This document shows, one piece after another, positions 50,227-58,428 of a stretch of DNA of 64,000 nt. Position 1 is the first letter of the stretch; each line of letters begins with the position of its first letter. The stretch comes from Halolamina litorea (lineage in GTDB: Archaea; Halobacteriota; Halobacteria; Halobacteriales; Haloferacaceae). The notes below the pieces were generated by a model, which saw nothing but the letters and a program-made list of their open reading frames with translations, ran no database searches and was not told where the DNA came from. Location of the stretch: the NCBI RefSeq assembly GCF_026616205.1, contig NZ_JANHGR010000002.1:372001-436000 (forward strand), read 5' to 3'. The position numbers and the translations under genes are program-made.

Positions 50227-50889
50227 TCACTCGGCCCGGTCGGTCGTGGGGTCGAACGGCCGCCAGTCCCGGGGCTGGTCGGGCAGGCCACGCGCCCGGA
50301 GCTCCGGGCCGTCGTCGCCGTCGCGCACGTCGATCCGGCCGCTACAGAACTGGGAGAGCGTGCTGACCGTCCGGTCGTCGTGGATCGCCGGGTCGATCAG
50401 CAACACGCCCAGCCCGTCGACGGCGTCGATGCGGCCCACCAGCGTGTGGACGAACCGCGAGACGGTTTTGAGGTCGCCGAAGGAGAGCAGCGTCGATAGC
50501 GAGAACAGTCCCGTCCTGACGTGGTCGGTATCTTCGCGGGCGAACGTCCGGTACACGTCGGAGTAGCGCATCCCGATCCCAGTCAGATCAGAGGGTCCCG
50601 AAACCGACAGCACCCGCGCTGGGACGCTCTCGTCCTCGTCGCCCACACAGTCCAGGATCGCCGCGCTCTCCCTTGACAGCGAGAGCCCGACGCGTTCGCT
50701 GTCGTCGGCGATCCGGCGCGACCGACGGTTGGTCGTGACGACGATGGCTCCTTCGTCGGCCGGGCGAGAGAGTAGTCGAAGCCCGAGGTCCCGCGTTCCC
50801 GCGTGGGCCGGCCCCGCGAGCAGGACTGTCGTCCCCGGCCGGATCGACGACAGCGAGAGCCCGTCGAAGCCGTATCGGTCCTTAGACAT
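50227..50889 (-). CDS. RecA-like (DUF7504-type) protein with altered P-loop
   Basis: A 220-residue soluble protein with the layout of KaiC/RadA-like DUF7504 proteins. The Walker A position reads LLAGPAHAGTRDLGLRLL (residues 24-40), where Thr32 occupies the site of the usual P-loop Lys. The Walker B-like strand GLGVLLIDPAIHDD keeps its Asp. TTNRRSRRIADDSERVG and VLSVSGPSDLTGIGMRYSDV are also typical. Nucleotide binding may be lost. The start overlaps the end of the upstream receiver-GAF gene by 8 nt, so the two proteins are translationally coupled. Confidence 0.78.
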   Translation of the reverse strand: MSKDRYGFDGLSLSSIRPGTTVLLAGPAHAGTRDLGLRLLSRPADEGAIVVTTNRRSRRIADDSERVGLSLSRESAAILDCVGDEDESVPARVLSVSGPSDLTGIGMRYSDVYRTFAREDTDHVRTGLFSLSTLLSFGDLKTVSRFVHTLVGRIDAVDGLGVLLIDPAIHDDRTVSTLSQFCSGRIDVRDGDDGPELRARGLPDQPRDWRPFDPTTDRAE

Positions 50890-51757
50890 CCTCCCCACCC
50901 CCGTCACGGAGGCGACGGCGAAGCGTCAGTTGGTCCATCGTCTCCCCGGCGAACATGGTCAGTAGCTCCCGACCACGCTCGTCGAACTCCCGTGCGGCGT
51001 CGTCGTAGATACAGAACGTCCCGATCACCTCGCCGGCGTCGGTCTCGACGGGAGCGCTGGCGTAGAAGTGGATCCCCGCCGCGTCCAGGCCGTCGTTGTC
51101 GGCGAACCGTGGGTCCTCGCTCACGTCCTCGATCACGGTCACGTCCGAATCCAGGATCGCGTAGGTACAGATCGTGTCCTCGCGGTCGATGGGGCCGAGG
51201 CTGACCCCGCTACAGGAGAGGAAGCGCTGCTCGTGAGCGTCGATCAGACCGATCGCGGCGGCGTCGACGCCGAACGTCTCGGTCGCGATCTCGGTGAGTC
51301 GACGGAAGGAGTCCCCGAGGGACTCCGGGTCGGTGGCGTAGCGCTCCAGGGCGGTCAGCCGGGCTTCCTCGTTCTCCGGCAGCGGGTAGGCGGTCTGGCT
51401 CCCGAACGCGACCGCCTGTTCGACCAAGTCGAGCAGTTCGGACTCGGCGGCCGGGGCGTCCTTACGCAGGTACTCCGTCACCACGTCGCTGAACGCGGCC
51501 GTATCGATCTCTTCGACCGGCACGTCGGTGTAGAGGACGCAGTTGGTGTCGGGACTCGTCTCCCGGACCTGCTGGACCAGTTCGAGGCCGGTCCCATCGG
51601 GGAGTGCCTGTTCGGTGACGACGGCGTCCACGTCGCCGCCCAGTCGCTCGCGGGCGTCGGCCGCCGACGCCGCCTCGGCGACGCTGAAGCCGGCCCCCCG
51701 GAGGGTTTCCGCCGTCGCGTTCCGGACGGCGTCGTCAGCATCGACACAGAGCAGCAT
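50882..51757 (-). CDS. Receiver-like plus GAF domain signalling protein
   Basis: A 291-residue protein. Residues 1-115 form a receiver domain, MLLCVDADDAVRNATAETLRGAG, in which the phosphoacceptor site is Glu49 (AVVTEQALPDGTG) instead of Asp. The Thr and Lys positions are VLYTDV and YLRKDA. Residues 150-285 are a GAF domain (FGVDAAAIGLIDAHEQRFLS, EDTICTYAILDSDVTVIEDVSEDPRFADN, IGTFCIYD) that may bind a small ligand or chromophore. There is no kinase or DNA-binding domain. A longer start at 51835 is possible. It is encoded directly upstream of, and overlapping, the RecA-like gene. Confidence 0.85.
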   Translation of the reverse strand: MLLCVDADDAVRNATAETLRGAGFSVAEAASAADARERLGGDVDAVVTEQALPDGTGLELVQQVRETSPDTNCVLYTDVPVEEIDTAAFSDVVTEYLRKDAPAAESELLDLVEQAVAFGSQTAYPLPENEEARLTALERYATDPESLGDSFRRLTEIATETFGVDAAAIGLIDAHEQRFLSCSGVSLGPIDREDTICTYAILDSDVTVIEDVSEDPRFADNDGLDAAGIHFYASAPVETDAGEVIGTFCIYDDAAREFDERGRELLTMFAGETMDQLTLRRRLRDGGGEDV

Positions 51758-51869
51758 GACCCGCCCTTCCCCCGACGGGATTAGGAAACTATCGGCCGCG
51801 CCCGTCTCCCGCGACCTCGGTGGAATCCCCTTCATAACGAACCGTGCGACCGACCAACCGCTACAGGCT

Positions 51870-52547
51870 ATGGCGAACCGTACGCTCTCCCCGCAGGTCG
51901 TCGTCGGCGCGGTCATCGTCGTTCTCGGCGTGCTCCTGTTCCTCGACTCGACCGGGCTCTACGAGACCGGGCCGCTGTTCCGCTACGCTCCCTCGCTGTT
52001 CGTGCTCGTGGGGCTGTACGCGCTGGTCACGAGCGGCTTCCGGAACCTGATCGGGCCGCTGGCGCTGGTTCTCGTGGCCGGCGGGGTCCAACTGGTGACG
52101 CTTGGGATCATCGAGTGGGCGAGCCTCGCGGCGCTCTGGCCGATCGTCGTGATCCTCTTCGGCCTCTCGTTGCTCGCCGGACGGTTCACCCGCGGGACGC
52201 CGACGACCGAGCAGTCGGTGATCGAGACGTTCTCGCTGTTCGGCGGCACCGATCGGCGCGCCGTCGGCGATGGCTTCGAGAGGGCGAACCTCACCGTCCT
52301 CTTCGGCGGGACGACGCTCGACCTGCGTGACGTGACGCCGGCGAGCCAGCCCGCACGCGTGAACGTGACCGCCCTGTTCGGCGGCGTGGAGATCGTCGTC
52401 CCCCGGGACTGGAACGTCGAACTCGACGTGCTCCCGGTCTTCGGCGCCGCCGAGGACAGCCGACTCCGCGTCGACGCCGACCACGAGACGGTCGATCTGG
52501 TCGTGTCCGGTTCGGTCGCGTTCGGCGGCGTGGAAGTGAAGGATTAG
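51870..52547 (+). CDS. LiaF-like membrane protein
   Basis: A 225-residue protein with four N-terminal hydrophobic helices (residues 8-105, LiaI-LiaF-type membrane region) and a C-terminal beta-helical LiaF domain of short repeats: ANLTVLFGGTTLDLRDV, ARVNVTALFGGVEIVVPRDW, VELDVLPVFGAAEDSRLRV and VVSGSVAFGGVEVKD. In Bacillus LiaF regulates a cell-envelope stress kinase; in archaea the role is unknown. The gene is divergent from the receiver-GAF gene (112-bp spacer), which makes a regulatory link worth testing. Confidence 0.85.
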   Translation: MANRTLSPQVVVGAVIVVLGVLLFLDSTGLYETGPLFRYAPSLFVLVGLYALVTSGFRNLIGPLALVLVAGGVQLVTLGIIEWASLAALWPIVVILFGLSLLAGRFTRGTPTTEQSVIETFSLFGGTDRRAVGDGFERANLTVLFGGTTLDLRDVTPASQPARVNVTALFGGVEIVVPRDWNVELDVLPVFGAAEDSRLRVDADHETVDLVVSGSVAFGGVEVKD

Positions 52548-52683
52548 TCGGTGATCGGGCTGACCGTCCCGGGGTGTTCGGCTCGCTGATCCCGCCGTCG
52601 CTGGAGACATGGGCACCGAACGCCCGGGGCACGCACCGCCCGGGACCTGTAGCCTTAACTTCGCGGTACCCTCCATCAAGGTA

Positions 52684-54267
52684 ATGAGTGTCGTGGACCG
52701 GTTCCGGATGAGCGGGCCCGAGGTGGCGGTGTTCGTCTCCGGGGTCTCGAGCATGGGGCTCGAAATCCTCGCTGGGCGGGTCATCGCCCCGCAGTTCGGC
52801 AGTTCCATCTACACGTGGGGGAGCATCATCGCCGTCTTCCTCGCCGCGTTGAGTCTGGGCTACCACGTCGGGGGACAGCGTGCGGCGACGCGAGCGACCA
52901 ACGGGCGCCTCGTCTGGCTGCTCCTCGGGACGGCGGCGTACGTCGCCTTGCTCATCTTCTTCGGGGATCAGCTGTTGCTCTCGACGGCGGTGTTCCCGCT
53001 GCCGAGTCGGTTCGCCTCCCTCCCGGCCGTCATCATCATGTTCGGCCCGCCGACGTACCTGCTCGGGTTCATCAGCCCCTACACGGCCCAACTCTCGGAG
53101 AAGGAGGGCATCGGCGAGGCGTCCGGGCACGTCTACGCGCTGGGGACGATCGGGAGTATCGTCGGCGCCTTCGGGACGACGTTCTTCCTCATTCCGACCC
53201 TCTCGGTGACCTACATCTACCTCGTGTTGGGTGGCGTCGCGGTCCTCACCGCGCTGTACCTGGCGTGGCCCGACAGCGGCGTCTCGGCGCTGCCGGCCAT
53301 CGGCGTGGCGCTCCTCCTGCTCACGGCGACGACGACCGGCGCGCTCGGCTACACCGCTCGCGGCGAGGTCGTCTACGAGACGCAGACGGCCTACCAGGAG
53401 TTGGAAGTGATCGACGTCGGCGACACCCGGACGCTCTACTTGGACGGCCAGCGCCACAGCGCGATGGACAAGTCGGACCCGACCCGCCACGTCTTCGAGT
53501 ACACCCGCTACTTCCACCTGCCGTACCTCTTCGCGTCCGATCCCGACGATATCGACCGGGTGCTCTTCATCGGCGGCGGCGGTTTCAGCGGGCCAAAACG
53601 CTTCGCCGCCGAGTACAACGCCACCGTGGACGTGGCGGAGATCGACCCCGAGGTCGTCCGGGTCGCTCGGGAGTACTTCCGCGCCGACGAGTACGACATC
53701 ACCGTCCACACCCAGGGCGGCCGGCAGTTCCTCCAAGAGACGGACAACACCTACGACCTCGTCGTGTTGGACGCCTACCGGCGGGACAAGGTCCCCTTCC
53801 AACTGACGACGAAGGAGTTCATGGACCTCGTGACCGACCGGCTCTCCCCGAACGGGATGGCCGTCGCGAACGTCATCTCCGCGCCCTCCGGCCCCGCCTC
53901 CCAGTTCTACCGCGCGGAGTACAAGACGATGAACGCCTCCTTCGGCCGGGTGTACGCCTTCCCCACCGGCGGCGCGGGCGTCGTCCAGAACATCGAACTC
54001 GTGGCGACCAAGGGCCAAAAGCGGGTCACGAAGGAGCAACTCCGCGAGCGCAATCAGCAGCGGGAGATCGGTATCGACCTCGCCGCGGCCATCGGCGGCT
54101 ACACGACCGACGTTCGGACCGACGACGTGCCCGTGTTGCGCGACGACCGCGCGCCGGTCGACAGGCTACTGGACGCGATGGTCGGGCAGCGCTACGTCAT
54201 CGAGGAGGCGCGTCCCGGGAACGAGACGACCCCGACCCCGGAAGGCGCTCTCCACTTCGCGGGCTGA
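52684..54267 (+). CDS. Membrane-fused spermidine synthase-like protein
   Basis: A 527-residue protein. The N-terminal 225 residues hold seven or so transmembrane helices (GMSSMGLEILAGR-type first helix: VSGVSSMGLEILAGRVIAP, LGYHVGG, LGTIGSIVGAFGTTFFLIP). The C-terminal 280 residues are a spermidine synthase-type methyltransferase fold: VLFIGGGGFSGPKRFAAEY, DVAEIDPEVVRVAREYF and VVLDAYRRDKVPFQLTTKEF. Aminopropyltransferase activity is not certain because such fused proteins may have other SAM-type substrates. A CTTAACT box at about -30 supports ATG 52684. The next genes are tRNAs on the other strand. Confidence 0.88.
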   Translation: MSVVDRFRMSGPEVAVFVSGVSSMGLEILAGRVIAPQFGSSIYTWGSIIAVFLAALSLGYHVGGQRAATRATNGRLVWLLLGTAAYVALLIFFGDQLLLSTAVFPLPSRFASLPAVIIMFGPPTYLLGFISPYTAQLSEKEGIGEASGHVYALGTIGSIVGAFGTTFFLIPTLSVTYIYLVLGGVAVLTALYLAWPDSGVSALPAIGVALLLLTATTTGALGYTARGEVVYETQTAYQELEVIDVGDTRTLYLDGQRHSAMDKSDPTRHVFEYTRYFHLPYLFASDPDDIDRVLFIGGGGFSGPKRFAAEYNATVDVAEIDPEVVRVAREYFRADEYDITVHTQGGRQFLQETDNTYDLVVLDAYRRDKVPFQLTTKEFMDLVTDRLSPNGMAVANVISAPSGPASQFYRAEYKTMNASFGRVYAFPTGGAGVVQNIELVATKGQKRVTKEQLRERNQQREIGIDLAAAIGGYTTDVRTDDVPVLRDDRAPVDRLLDAMVGQRYVIEEARPGNETTPTPEGALHFAG

Positions 54268-54315
54268 ACGCGGGGACTGCTTTACCGTTCGCTCGTCGGT
54301 TCGTGGAACGAGAAG

Positions 54316-54390
54316 TGGGCCCTGGCGGATTTGAACCACCGATCACCCGGTTATGAGCCGGGGGCTCTAACCAGACTAAGCTAAGGGCCC
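54316..54390 (-). tRNA. tRNA-Ile2(CAT) (or elongator Met)
   Basis: A 75-nt cloverleaf with a 7-bp acceptor GGGCCCT/AGGGCCC, D arm TAGCTTAGTCTGGTTAGAGC, anticodon loop CTCATAA and T arm GGTTCAAATCC, discriminator A; no CCA is encoded. The GGGCCC acceptor with CGGCTCATAACCG is typical of archaeal tRNA-Ile2, whose C34 is modified to agmatidine to read AUA. Elongator tRNA-Met has the same anticodon and is the alternative. No intron. Confidence 0.9.
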
Positions 54391-54439
54391 TCACTCGAAC
54401 AGCGGCGCGGCTAACTATTGAGGGTACCGAAAGGATCGA

Positions 54440-54512
54440 CGCCGTCGCCAGGGCTCGAACCTGGGACAACCACGTTAACAGCGTGGTGCTCTACCAGCTG
54501 AGCTACGACGGC
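54440..54512 (-). tRNA. tRNA-Asn(GTT)
   Basis: A 73-nt tRNA: acceptor GCCGTCG/CGACGGC, D arm TAGCTCAGCTGGTAGAGC, anticodon loop CTGTTAA (GTT), T arm AGGTTCGAGCCCT, discriminator G. It lies upstream of the CAT tRNA in the same direction (49-bp gap), so the two are probably processed from one transcript. A CCATATC box on the minus strand is about 28 nt before its 5' end. Confidence 0.95.
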
Positions 54513-54615
54513 CCAGTTCCACGTACCGCGGTTTCCCTGATATGGGTTTCGTTTCCCCGCGACGACGACGCGGCCGACCGACACGGTTTCCCGACGCCCC
54601 GGAGAACGGCCGTCC

Positions 54616-56058
54616 ATGACCGACGACGCCCTCGACGCCGTGCTCACGCGTGTGAGCGAGCGCGTCACCCCCGACGCCGACGAGCGCGAGCGCCTCCGCG
54701 CCGTCGCCGCCGAACTGGCTGCCCGGGCCGACGCCGCCATCGCCGACCTCCCTGTCGACGCCGACACCGTGCAGGTCGGATCCAGCGCCCGCTCGACGTG
54801 GCTCGCCGGCGACCGGGACATCGACCTGTTCGTGTGCTTCCCCGCCGCCCTCGACCGCGAGGAACTGGAACAGTACGGCCTCGACGTGGGCCACGCCGTC
54901 CTCCCCGACGGCCACGAGGAGTACGCCGAACACCCCTACGTGAAAGGCGAGTACGAGGGGTTCGACGTGGATCTGGTCCCGTGTTACGACGTCACCTCGG
55001 CGACGGATATCCGCTCGGCCGTCGACCGCACGCCGTTCCACGACGCGTTCCTCCAAGCGAGGTTCACCCCCGAGCTCTCCGAGGCCGCTCGGCTGCTGAA
55101 GCGCTTCATGAAGGGTGTCGGCGTCTACGGGAGCGACCTCCGGACCGAGGGGTTCTCGGGCTACCTCGTCGAACTCCTGATCCTCGAACACGGCGGCTTC
55201 GTCCCGCTGGTCGAGGCTGCCGCCGACTGGCACCCGCCGGTCCGGTTCGACCCGCGCGACGAAGGCCAACCCGACGGTGCCGGCACCGACGCCGTCGAGG
55301 CCGCACAGGTCCCGCCATCCGTCGCCGACGCCGCCGAGTTCGACGATCCGCTGGTCGTCATCGATCCGACCGACCCCGACCGGAACGTCGCCGCGGTACT
55401 CTCGCCAGCCAACCTCGCGCGCTTCCAGCACTACTGCCGCGAACTGCTGAGCGACCCGCGGGAGTCGCTGTTCTTCCCGGATCCCGTCGCTCCGATCGAC
55501 GCCGAGGGCGTCCGCGAGCACCTCGACCGGCGGGGGAGCCACGCCCTCGCCCTCACGTTCGACACGCCGGACGTGGTCGAGGACCAACTCTACCCGCAAC
55601 TCCGCCGGTCGCTGTCGGGCGTTACGGGCGAACTCGACCGCCGGGGCTTCGACACCCTCCGGGCGACGACGTTCGCCGACGGCATCGGTGAGGAAGTGTC
55701 GGGCCGCTCGGTGCTGTTCGTCGAGGTGGGCGTCGCCGAACTCCCTGCCGTCGCGCGCCACGAGGGGCCGCCCGTCCACGTGGGCGAGCACGCCAAATCG
55801 TTCTACGACGCCTACGCCGACGACGAGTCGGCGTACGGCCCGTTCGTCGAGGGCGACCGCTACGTGGTCGAACGCCCGCGCGAGCACCGAACGCCCGAGG
55901 CGTTCCTGCGCAGCGACTCGCTGTTCGACGTGGCCCTCGGCGCGCACGTCGAGACGGCGCTCACGGGAGGGTACGAGGTACTGGTCGGCGATTCGGTGGC
56001 GACGCTGGCGGACGAGTTCGGGACGGACCTACGCGCGTACTTCGAGCCGCGGGTCTGA
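54616..56058 (+). CDS. cca: CCA tRNA nucleotidyltransferase (archaeal class I)
   Basis: A 480-residue class I CCA-adding enzyme. The nucleotidyltransferase motif VQVGSSARSTWLAGDRDIDLFVCFP provides the two catalytic Asp residues; DVDLVPCYDV gives the third. The central domain (FHDAFLQARFTPELSEAARLLKRFMKGVGVYGSDLRTEGFSG) and the long C-terminal tail domains agree with archaeal length. It adds CCA to tRNAs; the neighbouring tRNA genes do not encode CCA. It is divergent from those tRNAs. Confidence 0.97.
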   Translation: MTDDALDAVLTRVSERVTPDADERERLRAVAAELAARADAAIADLPVDADTVQVGSSARSTWLAGDRDIDLFVCFPAALDREELEQYGLDVGHAVLPDGHEEYAEHPYVKGEYEGFDVDLVPCYDVTSATDIRSAVDRTPFHDAFLQARFTPELSEAARLLKRFMKGVGVYGSDLRTEGFSGYLVELLILEHGGFVPLVEAAADWHPPVRFDPRDEGQPDGAGTDAVEAAQVPPSVADAAEFDDPLVVIDPTDPDRNVAAVLSPANLARFQHYCRELLSDPRESLFFPDPVAPIDAEGVREHLDRRGSHALALTFDTPDVVEDQLYPQLRRSLSGVTGELDRRGFDTLRATTFADGIGEEVSGRSVLFVEVGVAELPAVARHEGPPVHVGEHAKSFYDAYADDESAYGPFVEGDRYVVERPREHRTPEAFLRSDSLFDVALGAHVETALTGGYEVLVGDSVATLADEFGTDLRAYFEPRV

Positions 56059-56081
56059 GGCGGGGTCGTTCGGTCGGCGGC

Positions 56082-57092
56082 TCAGAGGTCGTGACGCTCG
56101 CGGATCTCCTCGACGGAGTCGACCACGTCCGCGGTCGGTTCGCCCTCGTCGACGACCGGTTCCCGGCCGTCGAACGTCTCGTGGACGGTGGCGACGCTCT
56201 CCGAGAGCGTGTCGAGTCCGTAGCCACCCTCCAGGACGAACGCGAGCGCGGCGTCGATGTCGTCGGCGAGGGTCCTGACGGCGTCGGTGAACTCGGCGTA
56301 CCCCTCCGTGGAGACCCGCATCCGGGAGATGGGGTCGTGTCGGTGGGCGTCGAAGCCTGCCGAGATCAACAGGAGATCGGGGCTGAAGCGCTCGATGGCG
56401 GGCGCGATGGCGTGTTCGAGGGTGTAGCGGTACTCGTCGTCGCCACAGCCGGCCGCGAGGGGGACGTTCATCGTCGTCCCCTCGGCGGCGCCCTCGCCGG
56501 TCTCGCCGACCTCGCCCGTTCCGGGGTAGAGGCCGGCCTCGTGGGTCGAGGCGTAGAACACGTCGGGGTCGTCGTAGCAGATCTCCTGTGTGCCGTTGCC
56601 GTGGTGGACGTCCCAGTCCCAGATCGCCACGCGGTCGACGCCGTTGTCGGGGGCGTCGATGACCGCGCGGGCGGCGATGGCGGCGTTGTTGAAGAAACAG
56701 AACCCCATCGCCTCGTCGGACTCGGCGTGGTGGCCCGGCGGGCGACCGATCGCGAACGGGGTCTCCCGCCCGTCGGCGCCCTCGACGGCGGCTTCGGCGG
56801 CCCAGATCGCCAGCCCGGCCGACTGCAGGGCGACCTCGTAAGTGTCCTCGCCGGCGACCGTGTCCGGGTCCCACTCCCCGCCGCCGTCGGCACAGAACTC
56901 TCGGACGGCGTCGACGTGATCGGGGTCGTGTGCGCGCTCGATGGCCGCCGCGTCGGCGGGGTCGGCGTCGACGTAGCGTACGCCGTGGCGGTCCTTGAGT
57001 GCCTCCCTGATCGCCCGCATGCGGTCGGGCGACTCGGGGTGTCGAGCGCCGGTGTCGTGGTCGAGACAGCGCTCGGAGTAGCCGAACTGCAT
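56082..57092 (-). CDS. Histone deacetylase family protein
   Basis: A 336-residue class II-like deacetylase with a complete active site: GRPPGHHA (His121-His122), WDWDVHHGNGTQ (Asp161 and His163 zinc ligands), STHEAGLYPGTG, SAGFDAHRHDP (third zinc Asp) and LEGGYGLDTL. Such enzymes remove acetyl groups from lysines or polyamines. Its ATG overlaps the histone stop codon (TAATG), so histone and deacetylase are one operon with coupled translation. Confidence 0.95.
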   Translation of the reverse strand: MQFGYSERCLDHDTGARHPESPDRMRAIREALKDRHGVRYVDADPADAAAIERAHDPDHVDAVREFCADGGGEWDPDTVAGEDTYEVALQSAGLAIWAAEAAVEGADGRETPFAIGRPPGHHAESDEAMGFCFFNNAAIAARAVIDAPDNGVDRVAIWDWDVHHGNGTQEICYDDPDVFYASTHEAGLYPGTGEVGETGEGAAEGTTMNVPLAAGCGDDEYRYTLEHAIAPAIERFSPDLLLISAGFDAHRHDPISRMRVSTEGYAEFTDAVRTLADDIDAALAFVLEGGYGLDTLSESVATVHETFDGREPVVDEGEPTADVVDSVEEIRERHDL

Positions 57093-57523
57093 TACTCGAA
57101 CAGGGAGAAGTACGTCTCGATGTCCTCGGCTTGCACGGTTCGCCGGTCGGCGTGGCGCGCGAGTTTGGCGGCCGCGCGGGCGACGTTGTCGGCGTAGTCC
57201 TCGAGGATGTCCGCCAGCGCGATCCGGGCCTCCATGGAGACGCGGTAGCGGTCGTCGATCCGGAGTCGGGCGATGCGGTCGACGGGAGCGACCGGGAGGT
57301 CGACGGCCTCGCGGTCGACGACCTGTCCGACGCCGAAGTCACTCGCCATGAGCGTCTTTCGGCCGTCCTCGGTCGCGTGCTCGGCGGCCTCCACGGCCAG
57401 TTCGGCACCGCGGTCCTGAATGCGGGCCGCCAGTTCCTCGGCCGCGTCGGCGCTGACACGGAGTCCGTCCGCGTTGCGACGGATGATGGCGTCGACGGGG
57501 GCGAACGGCAGCTCGACGGTCAT
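57092..57523 (-). CDS. hstA: Archaeal histone, fused doublet
   Basis: A 143-residue protein with two histone folds in tandem. Fold 1 (residues 1-68) reads ELPFAPVDAIIRRNADGLRVSADAAEELAARIQ; fold 2 (73-143) reads DLPVAPVDRIARLRID ... VSMEARIALADILEDYADNVARAA then DRRTVQAEDIETYFSLFE. Doublet histones are the haloarchaeal form and act as pseudo-dimers. The composition is acidic, so DNA wrapping may be weak; in Halobacterium the homologue behaves more like a regulator. A GTTTTAC box lies about 27 nt before the ATG. Confidence 0.96.
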   Translation of the reverse strand: MTVELPFAPVDAIIRRNADGLRVSADAAEELAARIQDRGAELAVEAAEHATEDGRKTLMASDFGVGQVVDREAVDLPVAPVDRIARLRIDDRYRVSMEARIALADILEDYADNVARAAAKLARHADRRTVQAEDIETYFSLFE

Positions 57524-57710
57524 ACTCGTAGGCGGGGCGTGTCGGGTAAAACGCTTCCCCTCCGCTCTCAGGCCGTAAGGAGGGCATAACGCCGGCGTCG
57601 GCGCCGTCGCTCGTGACTGATTGGTCGGCGGCGAGGCGACCGCGAGGCTGGCCCCTCGAGTCGATTCAGGATCGCGACCCACGTCGCTTCTCGGTTAGCG
57701 CGGTGAAGAA

Positions 57711-57783
57711 CGTCCCGACGGCGATTTGAACGCCGGTCCCTGGCTCCGCAAGCCAAGAGGATAGTCCACTACCCTATCGGGAC
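57711..57783 (-). tRNA. tRNA-Arg(GCG)
   Basis: A 73-nt tRNA with acceptor GTCCCGA/TCGGGAC, D arm TAGGGTAGTGGACTATCC, anticodon loop TTGCGGA (GCG), T arm GGCGTTCAAATCGCC and discriminator G. The loop reads CGC/CGU codons. A CTTATGC box on the minus strand is about 27 nt upstream of the 5' end. It is transcribed toward the histone gene and ends 187 bp before it. Confidence 0.94.
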
Positions 57784-57845
57784 TCATTTCGACAAACGCC
57801 CGACCCGCATAAGTCGGTTCCGGTTCCCGGAGCGCGTGTGGGGGA

Positions 57846-57865
57846 GACACAAAGGGTCTTTTGTC
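57846..57865. promoter_or_regulatory. Hairpin upstream of a lipoprotein promoter
   Basis: GACACAAAG and CTTTTGTC can pair over 8 bp with one bulge and a 3-nt loop. It lies about 11 bp before the TATA-like CTTATGG (57877-57883) of the lipoprotein gene and could be an activator site. It may also be the 3' part of nothing functional. Confidence 0.3.
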
Positions 57866-57906
57866 CGTACCGCGAACTTATGGAACGAGCGTCCGTTCGG
57901 TCGGGT

Positions 57907-58392
57907 ATGGAACGACGACCGTTCCTCGTCGGCACTGCGAGCGTGCTCGCGGCCACCGCCGGCTGCGTCGGCGACGCGCCGACGACGCCCGACGACGGCC
58001 CCGCGGCGACCGACACCGACACACCGCCCATGAGCCCTCCAACGATCACCGACCGATCCTTCGAACCGCGCGAGAACTGCCCGGAACCGGGGAGTGCGAC
58101 CGTCTCCACCGACGACGCCCGCGTAATCGTCGAGGGCTGCATCGTCGGCCGGAACGGCTGCATGGTGGCCTCGCTGGCGTCGGCGACGTACGACGCCGTG
58201 GCCGACGAACTCTCGGTTCGCGTGACCACGGTCGACGAATCCGAACCCGACGAGATGTGTACCCAACAGCTCGTCCACCGCGGCTACCGTGCCGAGATCA
58301 GGTTCGACGGCGGCCTCCCGGCGACGACGGTGGTGACCCACGACGGCGCCGACGGCGAACGCGAGGTCGCCCGCACTGAGCACGGCGACTGA
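57907..58392 (+). CDS. Small exported lipoprotein
   Basis: A 161-residue protein starting MERRPFLVGTASVLAATAGC: Arg-Arg pair followed by a hydrophobic core and the lipobox ATAGC, so it is probably Tat-exported and lipid-anchored. A Thr/Asp/Pro linker leads to a beta-rich domain with five further cysteines (RENCPEP, VEGCIV, RNGCMV, DEMCTQ), suggesting disulphides outside the cell. No family is recognised. The earlier ATG at 57838 is not used because it would bury the signal. Confidence 0.78.
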   Translation: MERRPFLVGTASVLAATAGCVGDAPTTPDDGPAATDTDTPPMSPPTITDRSFEPRENCPEPGSATVSTDDARVIVEGCIVGRNGCMVASLASATYDAVADELSVRVTTVDESEPDEMCTQQLVHRGYRAEIRFDGGLPATTVVTHDGADGEREVARTEHGD

Positions 58393-58428
58393 CGGGACAA
58401 CTAAACGCCCGGCCGTCGAACGGCGGGT

